Below, piece after piece: positions 44,458 to 53,236 of a stretch of 64,000 nucleotides of DNA. Position 1 is the first letter of the stretch, and each line of letters begins with the position of its first letter. The stretch covers positions 186,001 to 250,000 of the forward strand of contig JADKHM010000001.1 of NCBI GenBank assembly GCA_016721735.1, read 5' to 3'. Origin of the DNA: Flavobacterium sp. GTDB taxonomy: Bacteria > Bacteroidota > Bacteroidia > Flavobacteriales > Flavobacteriaceae. The position numbers and the translations under genes were made by a program. Under the pieces are notes generated by a model. That model saw only the letters and a list, made by a program, of their open reading frames with translations. It was not told the DNA's origin and searched no databases.

Positions 44458-45379
44458 GATTCTTAATGTTATAGGTAATGACCGCAATCGATAGAATTCC
44501 AAAGAAAAGAACAACTTTCAGAATGGTACTTAAATGACGAAAGTCCTTTTTGCTCTTCGCTGACCAACTTTTAATAGTAAAATAGAGTAGTGGTCCTATC
44601 AGCGTCAGTAAGCTATAAATCGTTGCAACATATAAATTATTGGATGCGAAATAAGCATTCGTGTAATACAAAAGAATTATTAAGGGAATAATACTCAATC
44701 CAAAAACTACTTTTGCGGTTCTTCCGACTCCTAAAATAATGGGTAACGTATGCATTCCTTGGTTGTAATCACCATTGACATCTTCCAAATCTTTAGTAAT
44801 TTCTCGAATAAAGTTGATAATAAAAGCGAAAACTGCATAATCTATTAAAATAGAAAAAAGAACGCCCATTTCCTTTTGATTTCCTTCATAAGTTGCAGGA
44901 TATAAGTCAAAAAGGCCAATGATAAGTACACTAAATGAAAGCAGAAACGCCACGACGATATTGCCAATAAGTAACATTTGTTTTAAGCTAGTCGCATAAA
45001 TATAAAGTAGAGAAGCAATCAAAATGAAGATAGCTGCAAAACTTGGTTTCATAATGACGTTGGCTAAATAAAAACCAATACCAACGCCACTAACCGTTAA
45101 TCCTACATATATATTATAACCTTGAGCTTCAGAAATTGCACTTCCTATAATGGTTTTTTTGGGTTTATTTTCAGCATCCGTATTTTGGTCAAAAATATCA
45201 TTGATCACATAACCACCGGCGGCAATTAGCACGGTTGATAGGACCAGCAACACATACTGCCAAGTCGCCAAGGACAAAGGAACATTTTGCCAATTTAGAA
45301 AACCAAATCTAAAAATAAGTTGCATAACCGCCAGCATCAAAAGGTTTTGGTAGCGTATGAGTCTAAAAAATGCTAACAT
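44450..45379 (-). CDS. UbiA-family prenyltransferase, geranylgeranylglycerol-phosphate geranylgeranyltransferase type
   Basis: 309 residues with about eight helices. Two Asp-rich metal sites: 'NDIFDQNTDAENKP' (NDxxDxxxD) and 'REITKDLEDVNGDYNQG'. The type common in Bacteroidetes is annotated as geranylgeranylglycerol-phosphate geranylgeranyltransferase, an archaeal-lipid-like activity; the true lipid substrate is unknown. MenA is a different gene in the window (59251-60180), so it is unlikely to be menaquinone-specific. Located between a lipoprotein gene and maf, on the same strand. Confidence 0.85.
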   Translation of the reverse strand: MLAFFRLIRYQNLLMLAVMQLIFRFGFLNWQNVPLSLATWQYVLLVLSTVLIAAGGYVINDIFDQNTDAENKPKKTIIGSAISEAQGYNIYVGLTVSGVGIGFYLANVIMKPSFAAIFILIASLLYIYATSLKQMLLIGNIVVAFLLSFSVLIIGLFDLYPATYEGNQKEMGVLFSILIDYAVFAFIINFIREITKDLEDVNGDYNQGMHTLPIILGVGRTAKVVFGLSIIPLIILLYYTNAYFASNNLYVATIYSLLTLIGPLLYFTIKSWSAKSKKDFRHLSTILKVVLFFGILSIAVITYNIKNHA

Positions 45380-45432
45380 TTTGTGATATAATTAAAATAG
45401 TATGAATTTCTGAATTAATAATTATTCCCATA

Positions 45433-46158
45433 TTAATTGAACAGTAAAATAATTAAAAGGTTGTTATAAAATCTATTATTGCTGTTAAGAACTGTATTTT
45501 TGATGTGGTCTTCATCATAAACGACAGATAAGTTGATGTTGTCCGTTGTTGTATCAAGTGAACTGCCATTAATCGGACCTGAACCCGAAATGCAATTGCC
45601 TTCAGCATCATAAACAAAGGTCAAATCATAATCTAAAACGCCATTATTCGTAACTTTAATAGAACTGATTTTCCCTTCCAGATTTAACCCAAAAAGGACG
45701 GTTTCTGAATTAAGATCTTGTAGTAAAGTTCGAGTAATGGTATTGGTGCCATAGGTGACTTCATAGTTTTTGCTGAATGTTGTAAATCCTGTTTCTGTGA
45801 CTTCTTCACTAACGGTTGCGATTTTTCCTTCTGTATTGTAGGTGTAATAGCAAATTATTTTTTCCTCCAATGTATTTGTCTCAGGATCATAACTATAGAG
45901 TTCATCCTGCATTAACTGATTCGATGCATTGTAAACAAATTTTTCTGTTACATTTCCTGTAGCATTGTCGTTCAATTCGACAATGAGACCTTCGGCATTA
46001 TAGACAATATTCTGAGTAAACAAACTTCCGTCTTCTCTATTGTAAATAACTTTTGTAAGGCGTTTTTGTGTAGGATTATTACTCGTACTAGTTCCATCTG
46101 AGGAACAAGACAAAAACAATCCGAAACAAATTGCAAGTAGTAATTTTAATTTTTTCAT
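45433..46158 (-). CDS. Lipoprotein with YD-like repeats
   Basis: 241 residues. Signal peptide with lipobox (MKKLKLLLAICFGLFLSCSS, Cys at 18), followed by Ser/Thr-rich 'DGTSTSNNP'. Residues 35-200 hold repeats of the form 'xYNAEGLIVELNDNATGNVTEKFVYNA', 'YTYNTEGKIATVSEE', 'VYDAEGNCISG', similar to RHS/YD beta-repeats. It stands inside an otherwise conserved DUF2520-KdsC-UbiA-Maf series as an apparent insertion. Function unknown. Confidence 0.8.
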   Translation of the reverse strand: MKKLKLLLAICFGLFLSCSSDGTSTSNNPTQKRLTKVIYNREDGSLFTQNIVYNAEGLIVELNDNATGNVTEKFVYNASNQLMQDELYSYDPETNTLEEKIICYYTYNTEGKIATVSEEVTETGFTTFSKNYEVTYGTNTITRTLLQDLNSETVLFGLNLEGKISSIKVTNNGVLDYDLTFVYDAEGNCISGSGPINGSSLDTTTDNINLSVVYDEDHIKNTVLNSNNRFYNNLLIILLFN

Positions 46159-46172
46159 AATATTAAGTTTAT

Positions 46173-46700
46173 TTAGTCGTGTTTCCCATCATAATATAAA
46201 TGCCATTTTCCCTGTACCTTCATGACTTGTTCAATCACTTCTCGTACTGCACCTTTGCCGCCATTTTTATGAGAAATGTATTTCGAGATGGCTTTAATTT
46301 CAGGACTAGCATCTTGAGGACAAGTTGGCAAACCAACCAATTGCATCACATGATAATCAGGAATATCATCTCCCATATACAGTACGTTTTCAGGTTTAAT
46401 AGCATACAAATCGATGTATTCTTTAAAAGTTTCTACTTTATTTGGGGATGCTAAGTGAATGTCAGTTATTCCTAAGTTTCTTAATCGAATGCGCACACCT
46501 TCGTTGTTTCCTCCAGAAATAATGCAGACATTATACCCGCTTTCAAGTGCTGCTTTCATTGCAAAACCGTCTCGAATATTCATAATTCGCAACATCTCAC
46601 CAGTAGGCGTAACATGCACGGAACTGTCTGTCAATACACCATCTACGTCAAAAATAAACGTGTCGATGTGATTCATGATTTCTTTATAACTCTTTTTCAT
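46173..46700 (-). CDS. KdsC-like HAD phosphatase
   Basis: 175 residues, a capless HAD. Motif I 'FDVDGVLTDSSVHV' (D-V-D), motif II 'IISGG', motif III 'KVETFKEY' with 'PENVLYMGDDIPD' as motif IV, matching 3-deoxy-D-manno-octulosonate-8-phosphate phosphatase (Kdo pathway of LPS) and related sugar-nonulosonate phosphatases. Start at 46700 overlaps the preceding DUF2520 gene by 17 bases; an alternative is ATG at 46676. Confidence 0.88.
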   Translation of the reverse strand: MKKSYKEIMNHIDTFIFDVDGVLTDSSVHVTPTGEMLRIMNIRDGFAMKAALESGYNVCIISGGNNEGVRIRLRNLGITDIHLASPNKVETFKEYIDLYAIKPENVLYMGDDIPDYHVMQLVGLPTCPQDASPEIKAISKYISHKNGGKGAVREVIEQVMKVQGKWHLYYDGKHD

Positions 46701-47445
46701 AAGATTGGATGCTTTGCGTCAATAATTGATAAATAGCTTGCCTATTTTCGTCTTTCAAAAATTCTAAATGACTGGCAATTGTAGTGTCGTCTTTTCTTTT
46801 TGCTGGTCCAGTTTGCGCTTGCAAAGGCCTCAATGTTTCTAGTTTTGCTGCAGTTTCCGCAATCAATGGCTTCAAAATATCGAATGGAATATTGTTTTCG
46901 CTGCAAATTTCAAAACCGATTTGATACAACTGATTGACAAAATTATTCACAAAAACTGCGGCTACGTGCAACGCTTTTCTTTGTTGGCTATCAATCGCGT
47001 AGGTCATTTTCGAAATAGCCAAAGCGACTTTTTCTAAAATAACATAATCTTCTTTTGTTTCAGTTTCCAAGCAAATTGGAATGGTGCTAAAATCAACAGC
47101 TTTCTGTACCGAAAAAGTTTGTAATGGATAAAAAACCGCACGTCTATTTTTTGACGATAAGTCATTCATAGCAATACTTCCAGAGGTATGAGCAACTATT
47201 CTCTTGTCAAAAGGAAGAGAATCTGAAATTTTAGAAATAGCATCGTCTGAAACCGCAATAATGCATAGATCGACGGGTTGTAAATCAGAAACATTGGAAA
47301 CAATTTTTTCTGAAGCAATAATACTTTTGATGTTCTGCTTACTCCTGGCACATACCTGAACCAACTCAATGGTTTCCGCTTTTTGCAAGGCAGAAATTAA
47401 ATGAAAAGCGACATTTCCAGAGCCAATAATGCTTACTCTAATCAT
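46684..47445 (-). CDS. Rossmann-like DUF2520 protein
   Basis: 253 residues. N-terminal NAD(P)-binding fold 'VSIIGSGNVAFHLISALQKAETIELV' and 'PVDLCIIAVSDDAISKI', C-terminal helical DUF2520 domain ('QRKALHVAAVFVNNFVNQLYQIG'). It looks like a distant member of the 6-phosphogluconate/ketopantoate-type reductases but substrate is unknown. In Bacteroidetes it is regularly followed by the KdsC-like gene, as here. Confidence 0.9.
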   Translation of the reverse strand: MIRVSIIGSGNVAFHLISALQKAETIELVQVCARSKQNIKSIIASEKIVSNVSDLQPVDLCIIAVSDDAISKISDSLPFDKRIVAHTSGSIAMNDLSSKNRRAVFYPLQTFSVQKAVDFSTIPICLETETKEDYVILEKVALAISKMTYAIDSQQRKALHVAAVFVNNFVNQLYQIGFEICSENNIPFDILKPLIAETAAKLETLRPLQAQTGPAKRKDDTTIASHLEFLKDENRQAIYQLLTQSIQSYEKEL

Positions 47446-47593
47446 GCGGCTAAATTATTGAAAAAACCTCAAATGCAATAAATTAAAACGAAGAGAAATT
47501 TGCAGCTTATTTTCTTTTGCGATATCATCTTAACAATTCTTAAATATGACATAAAACGACAAGGATTCAAATTTAATACTAAACATTTTTGCC

Positions 47594-47601
47594 TACTTTT
47601 G
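47594..47601 (+). promoter_or_regulatory. Putative -7 box for the ResB-CcsA gene
   Basis: TACTTTTG, 31 bp before the ATG at 47633; matches TAnnTTTG. No clear TTTG partner. Confidence 0.4.
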
Positions 47602-47632
47602 CGAGAGTTTTTAAAATAGTAATTCCAAAATA

Positions 47633-50600
47633 ATGGAAAAAAAGATACTTTCCTTTCTATTCTCAACGCGTTTAATGGCTTTTTTGTTTTTGACCTATGC
47701 TGCATCAATGGCAATTGGGACTTTCATCGAAAGTGAATACAACACCGACACCGCGCGAATCTTAATTTACAATACAAAATGGTTTGAAGCAATTCATTTG
47801 TTTTTTCTGATTAATTTCTTTGGCAATATCAAACGCTATCAACTTCTCAAAAAGGAAAAATGGGCAACGTTGCTTCTTCATTTATCTTTCATTTTTATTA
47901 TTATTGGAGCAATTATAACGCGCTACATCAGCTATGAAGGCATGATGCCCATCAGAGAAGGCGCTGCTGAAAATCAAATTTATTCCGACAAAACATTCTT
48001 GACGATTTTCGTCGACGGCGAATATAAAGGCAACATGAAACGCCGCATTTTCGAAAATTCGCTGTTGCTCTCACCAGTTACCAATAACGATTTCTCGATT
48101 TCTAATGACTTTGCAGATATTCCGTTTGAAGTTTCGTATAAAAATTACCTCATGGGCGCGACGGAAGCGATAAAGGAAGATCCGAAAGGTCTGACTTATT
48201 TCAAAATGGTAGAGTCGGGAGATGGTTCGCGTCATGAACATTTCTTGAAAGAGGGTGAAGTTCAAAATATTCACAATACATTATTCGCTTTAAATAAATA
48301 TACAAAAGGCGCTGTGAATATTAATACCACAGGCGAAACCTATACCCTGGAGACGCCTTTTGAACGACAATTCATGCGTATGGCAGACAAGTTGCAAGGT
48401 CGTGTAATCAAAGACTCAACGCAACCCTTGATGATGCGTTCGTTATATAATGTTGGCGGAACACAATTCGTATTTCCAGAACCTGCTAAAAAAGGTTTCA
48501 AAACGTATGTTTCTAACAATGATTTCAAAGCCAAAAAACATGACGATGCCCTAATTGTTACAATTACTTCTCAAGGCAAAACAAAAGAAGTAACGCTTTT
48601 AGGATCAAAAGGTAAAGTAGGGCAACCTCAAGTTATCACTATAGGAAAATTAGATTTTACTTTGGCGTTCGGTAGCAAGTCGTATGTGCTTCCATTCAAG
48701 ATACAACTGAACGATTTTATTGCCAGAAAATATCCTGGAACAGAGAAAAGTTACTCTGCTTTTGAAAGTCAAGTAACTGTCCTCGACGGGAACAAAAAAT
48801 CAGATGCCCAAATCTATATGAATCATATCTTAGATTATGGAGGCTATCGCTTTTTTCAATCGTCATTCGATCCAGATGAAAAGGGAACTGTACTTTCTGT
48901 CAACCATGATTTTTGGGGTACACTCATTACGTATATTGGCTATTTCATGTTGTTCTTTGCATTGATGTCAATCTTGTTTACCAAACATTCTCGTTTTGCG
49001 GATCTTAAACGTAAGTTGGAAATTGTAAAGAATAAGAAAGCAAAATTAATTTCAATTATCATTTTACTTTTTAGCTGCAACGCGTTCTCTCAAAATCATA
49101 CGAATCATGCGCCAACGCAATCGCAAATTGATTCGCTACTCAATAGATACAAAGTCACTGAAGAACACGCAGCTAAGTTTGGTCGATTGATCGTGCAAGA
49201 TGAAGGCGGTCGAATGAAACCTGTCAATACCTTTTCATCGGAACTCCTTCGAAAAGTGAGTAAAAGTGATGTGTATAAGGACATGAATTCTGACCAAGTT
49301 TTCTTGTCGATGGTGCAATTCCCAAGAGTTTGGTTTGAAGTTCCGTTGATTTATATCAAAAACGGCAACGACAGCATTCGAAAAATTATTGGTTTAGATC
49401 CAAAAGAAAAATATGCGCCGTTCATCAAGTTCTTCGACGAAAAGGGCAATTATAAACTCTCGACTTATATTGAAGAAGCCTATAAAGCGGCGCTTCCCGA
49501 TCAATTTCAAAAGGATTTTATTGAAACTGATCGTAAAGTCAATTTGCTAAATTCGGCTTTAAGTGGTAGTATTTTACGAATTTTCCCAATTCCAAAAGAC
49601 GCTAATAACAAGTGGATTTCTTACTCAGAATTGAATCAAGCGAATATTCACGGTATCGACTCGACATTCACTAAAAATATTCTTCCTTTATATATGAGTG
49701 CGTTGGATAGCGCCACGCTTAGAAAGGATTATGTCAATGCGAATTTCTTTCTACAAAGTATCGAAAATTATCAGAAAAGATTCGGAAGTGCAGTGCGACC
49801 AAGCGACGACAAAATCACTTCGGAAATCACTTATAACAAATACGATATTTTCAAGAAATTGTATTATTTGTATATGCTGACGGGCGTATTGATGTTGCTT
49901 TTTACGATTATCAATATTTTCTTTGAAAAGAAAGCAATTCGTTCTGTAATCAATAGTTTTCACATTTTGATTGGCGGACTCTTTCTGCTGCATACGGCGG
50001 GATTGATTGCACGCTGGTATATTTCCGGTCACGCGCCCTGGAGCGACGCTTATGAAAGTATGATTTATGTCGCTTGGGCAACCATGTTCTTTACTTTGGC
50101 ATTCGATATCAAATCAAAATTGACGGTGGCTTCCGGAACTTTTGTTGCTTCGATGATTTTGATGATTGCGCATTGGAACTGGATGGATCCGTCGATTGCG
50201 AATTTGCAGCCGGTGTTAAATTCGTATTGGTTGATGATTCACGTGGCGGTTATTGTAGCGAGTTACGGACCGTTTACACTAGCGATGGTTTTAGGAGTTG
50301 TGTCGTTGATATTGATGCTTTTCACGAATAAAAAGAACAAAGCCAAAATGGATTTGAACATTCAAGAAATAACTTATATCAATGAAATGGCGCTCACCAT
50401 TGGGCTCGTCATGCTTACGATTGGAAACTTCTTGGGTGGCCAGTGGGCAAACGAAAGCTGGGGACGCTATTGGGGCTGGGATCCAAAGGAAACTTGGGCA
50501 TTGATTAGTATTATGATTTATGCATTTGTCATTCACGCGCGATTTGTGCCGGCTTTGCGCGGAAAATGGATTTACAATTTGATGAGCGTTGTTGCATTCT

Positions 50601-50770
50601 ATTCGATTTTGATGACGTATTTTGGGGTGAATTTTTACCTGACCGGAATGCACTCTTATGCAAGCGGAGACAAAGTAGTAACGCCAAGTTTTGTCTATTA
50701 TTCAGTGGCTTGTGTTGCTGTGTTGGAATTCTTTTCGTATTTGAGTTATAAGAAGCACTTTAAAAAATAA
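47633..50770 (+). CDS. ccsA: ResB-CcsA fusion, cytochrome c biogenesis protein
   Basis: 1045 residues. Haem delivery and attachment to apocytochrome c in the periplasm (system II). N-terminal ResB-like part (about 1-450) has helices near 10-30, 50-65, 80-100 and 430-450; the C-terminal CcsA/CcmF-like part (about 750-1045) has the haem-handling WWD segment 'WGRYWGWDPKETWA' starting at residue 943. Fusion of both halves is known in Bacteroidetes and epsilonproteobacteria. Between them lies a periplasmic region (about 460-745). The next gene begins one base after the stop. Confidence 0.93.
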   Translation: MEKKILSFLFSTRLMAFLFLTYAASMAIGTFIESEYNTDTARILIYNTKWFEAIHLFFLINFFGNIKRYQLLKKEKWATLLLHLSFIFIIIGAIITRYISYEGMMPIREGAAENQIYSDKTFLTIFVDGEYKGNMKRRIFENSLLLSPVTNNDFSISNDFADIPFEVSYKNYLMGATEAIKEDPKGLTYFKMVESGDGSRHEHFLKEGEVQNIHNTLFALNKYTKGAVNINTTGETYTLETPFERQFMRMADKLQGRVIKDSTQPLMMRSLYNVGGTQFVFPEPAKKGFKTYVSNNDFKAKKHDDALIVTITSQGKTKEVTLLGSKGKVGQPQVITIGKLDFTLAFGSKSYVLPFKIQLNDFIARKYPGTEKSYSAFESQVTVLDGNKKSDAQIYMNHILDYGGYRFFQSSFDPDEKGTVLSVNHDFWGTLITYIGYFMLFFALMSILFTKHSRFADLKRKLEIVKNKKAKLISIIILLFSCNAFSQNHTNHAPTQSQIDSLLNRYKVTEEHAAKFGRLIVQDEGGRMKPVNTFSSELLRKVSKSDVYKDMNSDQVFLSMVQFPRVWFEVPLIYIKNGNDSIRKIIGLDPKEKYAPFIKFFDEKGNYKLSTYIEEAYKAALPDQFQKDFIETDRKVNLLNSALSGSILRIFPIPKDANNKWISYSELNQANIHGIDSTFTKNILPLYMSALDSATLRKDYVNANFFLQSIENYQKRFGSAVRPSDDKITSEITYNKYDIFKKLYYLYMLTGVLMLLFTIINIFFEKKAIRSVINSFHILIGGLFLLHTAGLIARWYISGHAPWSDAYESMIYVAWATMFFTLAFDIKSKLTVASGTFVASMILMIAHWNWMDPSIANLQPVLNSYWLMIHVAVIVASYGPFTLAMVLGVVSLILMLFTNKKNKAKMDLNIQEITYINEMALTIGLVMLTIGNFLGGQWANESWGRYWGWDPKETWALISIMIYAFVIHARFVPALRGKWIYNLMSVVAFYSILMTYFGVNFYLTGMHSYASGDKVVTPSFVYYSVACVAVLEFFSYLSYKKHFKK

Positions 50771-50771
50771 A

Positions 50772-51353
50772 ATGATGAAAAATTTAATTTATCTGGTTTT
50801 GGTATCTTCACTTTTTTGGAATTGTCAAGGACAGACGACAAGTAAGAACACTTCAACTACAAAAACTATGGAAAAGCAAAACATTTATCAATTTAAAGTA
50901 GAAGATTTAACTGGAAAACCGTTTGATTTTGCAACACTGAAAGGAAAGAAAATCCTAGTTGTGAATACCGCTTCCAAATGTGGATTGACACCGCAGTACA
51001 AAGATTTAGAAAAGATTTACAAAGAATACAAAAGCGAAAATTTTGTGATTATAGGTTTTCCTGCTAATAATTTTGGTCAACAAGAGCCGGGAACCAATGC
51101 CGAAATTGAAACATTTTGCGAAATGAATTACGGGGTTACTTTTCCAATGATGAGCAAAATATCAGTAAAAGGCAGCGATATGCATCCGATTTACCAATTC
51201 TTAACTCAAAAATCTAAAAACGGTTTGCAAGATTCTGCTGTAGAATGGAATTTCCAAAAGTACCTACTCAATGAACAAGGAGAATTAGAGAAAGTAATCT
51301 TGCCTCAAGTGCTGCCATCAGATGAATCAATCATCAGTTGGATTAAAAGATAA
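50772..51353 (+). CDS. Glutathione peroxidase-type lipoprotein peroxidase
   Basis: 193 residues. Signal peptide with lipobox (Cys at 18, 'LFWNCQG'), so periplasmic or outer membrane face. Peroxidatic residue is Cys, not selenocysteine: C70 in 'NTASKCGLTPQYKDLE'. The catalytic partners appear as 'PANNFGQQEPG' (Q) and 'VEWNFQKYLL' (W, N), so it is a thioredoxin-dependent Cys-GPx. One base after ccsA, so translationally coupled; both genes concern periplasmic redox chemistry. Confidence 0.92.
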   Translation: MMKNLIYLVLVSSLFWNCQGQTTSKNTSTTKTMEKQNIYQFKVEDLTGKPFDFATLKGKKILVVNTASKCGLTPQYKDLEKIYKEYKSENFVIIGFPANNFGQQEPGTNAEIETFCEMNYGVTFPMMSKISVKGSDMHPIYQFLTQKSKNGLQDSAVEWNFQKYLLNEQGELEKVILPQVLPSDESIISWIKR

Positions 51354-51370
51354 AAAATAATTAAAAGATA

Positions 51371-51411
51371 AAAAATAAAGGAATTTCGAAATGAGATTCC
51401 TTTTTTATTTT
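51371..51411. terminator. Bidirectional terminator
   Basis: AAATAAAGGAAT paired with ATTCCTTTTTTATTT, GAAAT-like loop; T run on both strands. Lies between convergent genes and overlaps the GNAT stop. Confidence 0.75.
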
Positions 51412-51914
51412 AGTAAGAGTTGCATAAATTGTAAATCAAGCCACTTTCCAAATTTGAAGCCTACTTCTTTAATTACGCCGGTTTCTTCAAATCCAAATTT
51501 CTTGTGAAACTCGATGCTTCCTGTGTTCTCGGCGTCAATTCCGCCAATCATCGTATGATAACCTTCCTCTTTAGCGGATTCGATTAGTGCTAGCATCAGC
51601 ATTCTACCAATTCCTTTTTCTATTTGGTCAGGCGCTACATATACAGAATGTTCAACGGTAAATTGATAGCCTATTTTCTCCCGAAAAGTCCCATAAGTCC
51701 CAAAACCAATAGCGATGCCGTTTTGATCTGCAACAAAGATTGGAAAACCTTTAGATTTTTTATCTTCAAACCATTTCGCTTGATCATTTAAGGTCTGCGC
51801 CTCATATAAGTAGTTGGAAGTGGTGTGTAAAATGGCGTGATTGACAATTTCGAGTATTTGTGGGAGATCAGTAATATTTGCTGTCCTGATGATGACGTTT
51901 TTCGGATTACCCAT
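51405..51914 (-). CDS. GNAT N-acetyltransferase, phosphinothricin-type
   Basis: 169 residues. 'EHSVYVAPDQIEKGIGRMLMLALIESAKEEGYHTMIGGIDAENTGSIEFHKKFGFEETG' contains the acetyl-CoA loop (Q-x-x-G-I-G) and the C-terminal Asn/Phe signature of the phosphinothricin N-acetyltransferase subfamily. Members act on phosphinothricin, methionine sulfoximine or other amino acids; function in this host is not shown. Follows the thioredoxin-like gene by six bases. Confidence 0.9.
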   Translation of the reverse strand: MGNPKNVIIRTANITDLPQILEIVNHAILHTTSNYLYEAQTLNDQAKWFEDKKSKGFPIFVADQNGIAIGFGTYGTFREKIGYQFTVEHSVYVAPDQIEKGIGRMLMLALIESAKEEGYHTMIGGIDAENTGSIEFHKKFGFEETGVIKEVGFKFGKWLDLQFMQLLLK

Positions 51915-51920
51915 TTCTTA

Positions 51921-53108
51921 TCACTTTGAATTCAATTCGGCTAGTAAATCGTCCGCGTCTTTGGTATTAAAACCCATCGATCCATTTTTGTTCTTGGCGG
52001 CAGTCGCGTATTGAAGCGCCTCTTTGGTATTCTTATTTTTTTTATACAAACGCGCCAAAAGCATTTGATTGTCGTAGGTTTCCAAAGTAGCAACCACTTG
52101 TTTCATCCATCGAATAGCTGCATTTAAGCCTGACGTATTATTGATGTTTTTCAAATAATTCGTTGCCACATCTTTTAGTGTTTTCAAGTCTTTTGAATAG
52201 TATTTATCAACAGATTCAATGGTAATAGCTTGGTATTTTTTCCAATTTTTGGTGCGTTCTGCCATTTGCATATCAAATGAATTTACCAAAGAATCATTTT
52301 TGGGCGATTGAATTGTTTTGGCAATCAAACGTCTTTGCGAGTAGCTAATAGTGTCTTTATATTCTAGTGCTGGCGTAAGTAATTCAACTACGATATTTTC
52401 TATTTTCCTTTGCACTCTTTTTGGCGACGCGACCGCTTCAAATTCTTTTTGATGCTTCAATACATATTGAAATTCCTTGGATTGCAAGTCCGTAACGCCG
52501 TTGGCAATGATCTTCCAATTGTTGGGGCTAACCAATTGCGATTCCTCTTGCGTGGCCAGATATTGATGCGCAATAGGCGACAATAAGTTACGATCTCGAC
52601 CTTTATTCAAAGCCGTCAAATACGCTAGACATGCATCGCTATTGCTTACATCTTTTAAGAATTGTTCTTGCAGATAGGTCAATTGCTTTTCTTTCGTGAG
52701 TGCATTTTGAGCTTCTGCAATTAACACCTTCGATGCGAATTCGCCACTCGTATTGTACAATTCTTTTCCATCCTCATCAAGAAAAAGGAAAGTTGGGAAA
52801 AATCGAATGCCAAATCTTTTTTTGAAAAATTCACCTTCTCCTTTTTCGGCGTCTTGCCATGCGCAGACAAAGTTCTTTTTCATATAGTTGATGACCAAAG
52901 TGTCCGTAAATACTTCACTTTTCATTTTATTACAATGCGTGCACCATGACGCATACAACATATAAAAAATCGGTTTGTGTTCTGCCTTGGAGCGCGCCAA
53001 AACGGCTTTGTAACCACTTTCGTCAAAAACGAGTTTGTCTTGAGCACTAAGTTGCAGTGATGCAAAGAAAAGGAAAAAGAACAGCGCCCGAATGCAAAGA
53101 TTTTTCAT
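51921..53108 (-). CDS. Thioredoxin-fold periplasmic protein
   Basis: 395 residues from ATG at 53108 (MKNLCIRALFFFLFFASLQLSAQ), which places the signal peptide; the upstream codons to 53126 are discarded. N-terminal thioredoxin-like domain with CTHC in 'YASWCTHCNKMKSEVF' (DsbD-gamma/thioredoxin_7 type). A helical region follows, with TPR-like 'LARLYKKNKNTKEALQYATAAKN' at the end. Probably keeps disulfides or cytochrome c thiols reduced in the periplasm, which fits the nearby ccsA. Confidence 0.87.
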   Translation of the reverse strand: MKNLCIRALFFFLFFASLQLSAQDKLVFDESGYKAVLARSKAEHKPIFYMLYASWCTHCNKMKSEVFTDTLVINYMKKNFVCAWQDAEKGEGEFFKKRFGIRFFPTFLFLDEDGKELYNTSGEFASKVLIAEAQNALTKEKQLTYLQEQFLKDVSNSDACLAYLTALNKGRDRNLLSPIAHQYLATQEESQLVSPNNWKIIANGVTDLQSKEFQYVLKHQKEFEAVASPKRVQRKIENIVVELLTPALEYKDTISYSQRRLIAKTIQSPKNDSLVNSFDMQMAERTKNWKKYQAITIESVDKYYSKDLKTLKDVATNYLKNINNTSGLNAAIRWMKQVVATLETYDNQMLLARLYKKNKNTKEALQYATAAKNKNGSMGFNTKDADDLLAELNSK

Positions 53109-53201
53109 TGAAAATAAATTTCTCACAAGTATGATTTATCTAAGACAAATATATTTTGTTTTTTTAGAATTATGCTCTTAAAGAAACGCTAAATTACCCT
53201 T

Positions 53202-53209
53202 TATCTTTG
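53202..53209 (+). promoter_or_regulatory. Putative -7 box for menD
   Basis: TATCTTTG, 27 bp before the ATG at 53237, matches TAnnTTTG. No clear TTTG partner. Confidence 0.45.
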
Positions 53210-53236
53210 TAAATTTGCGCTTCATTTTACAAAGTA

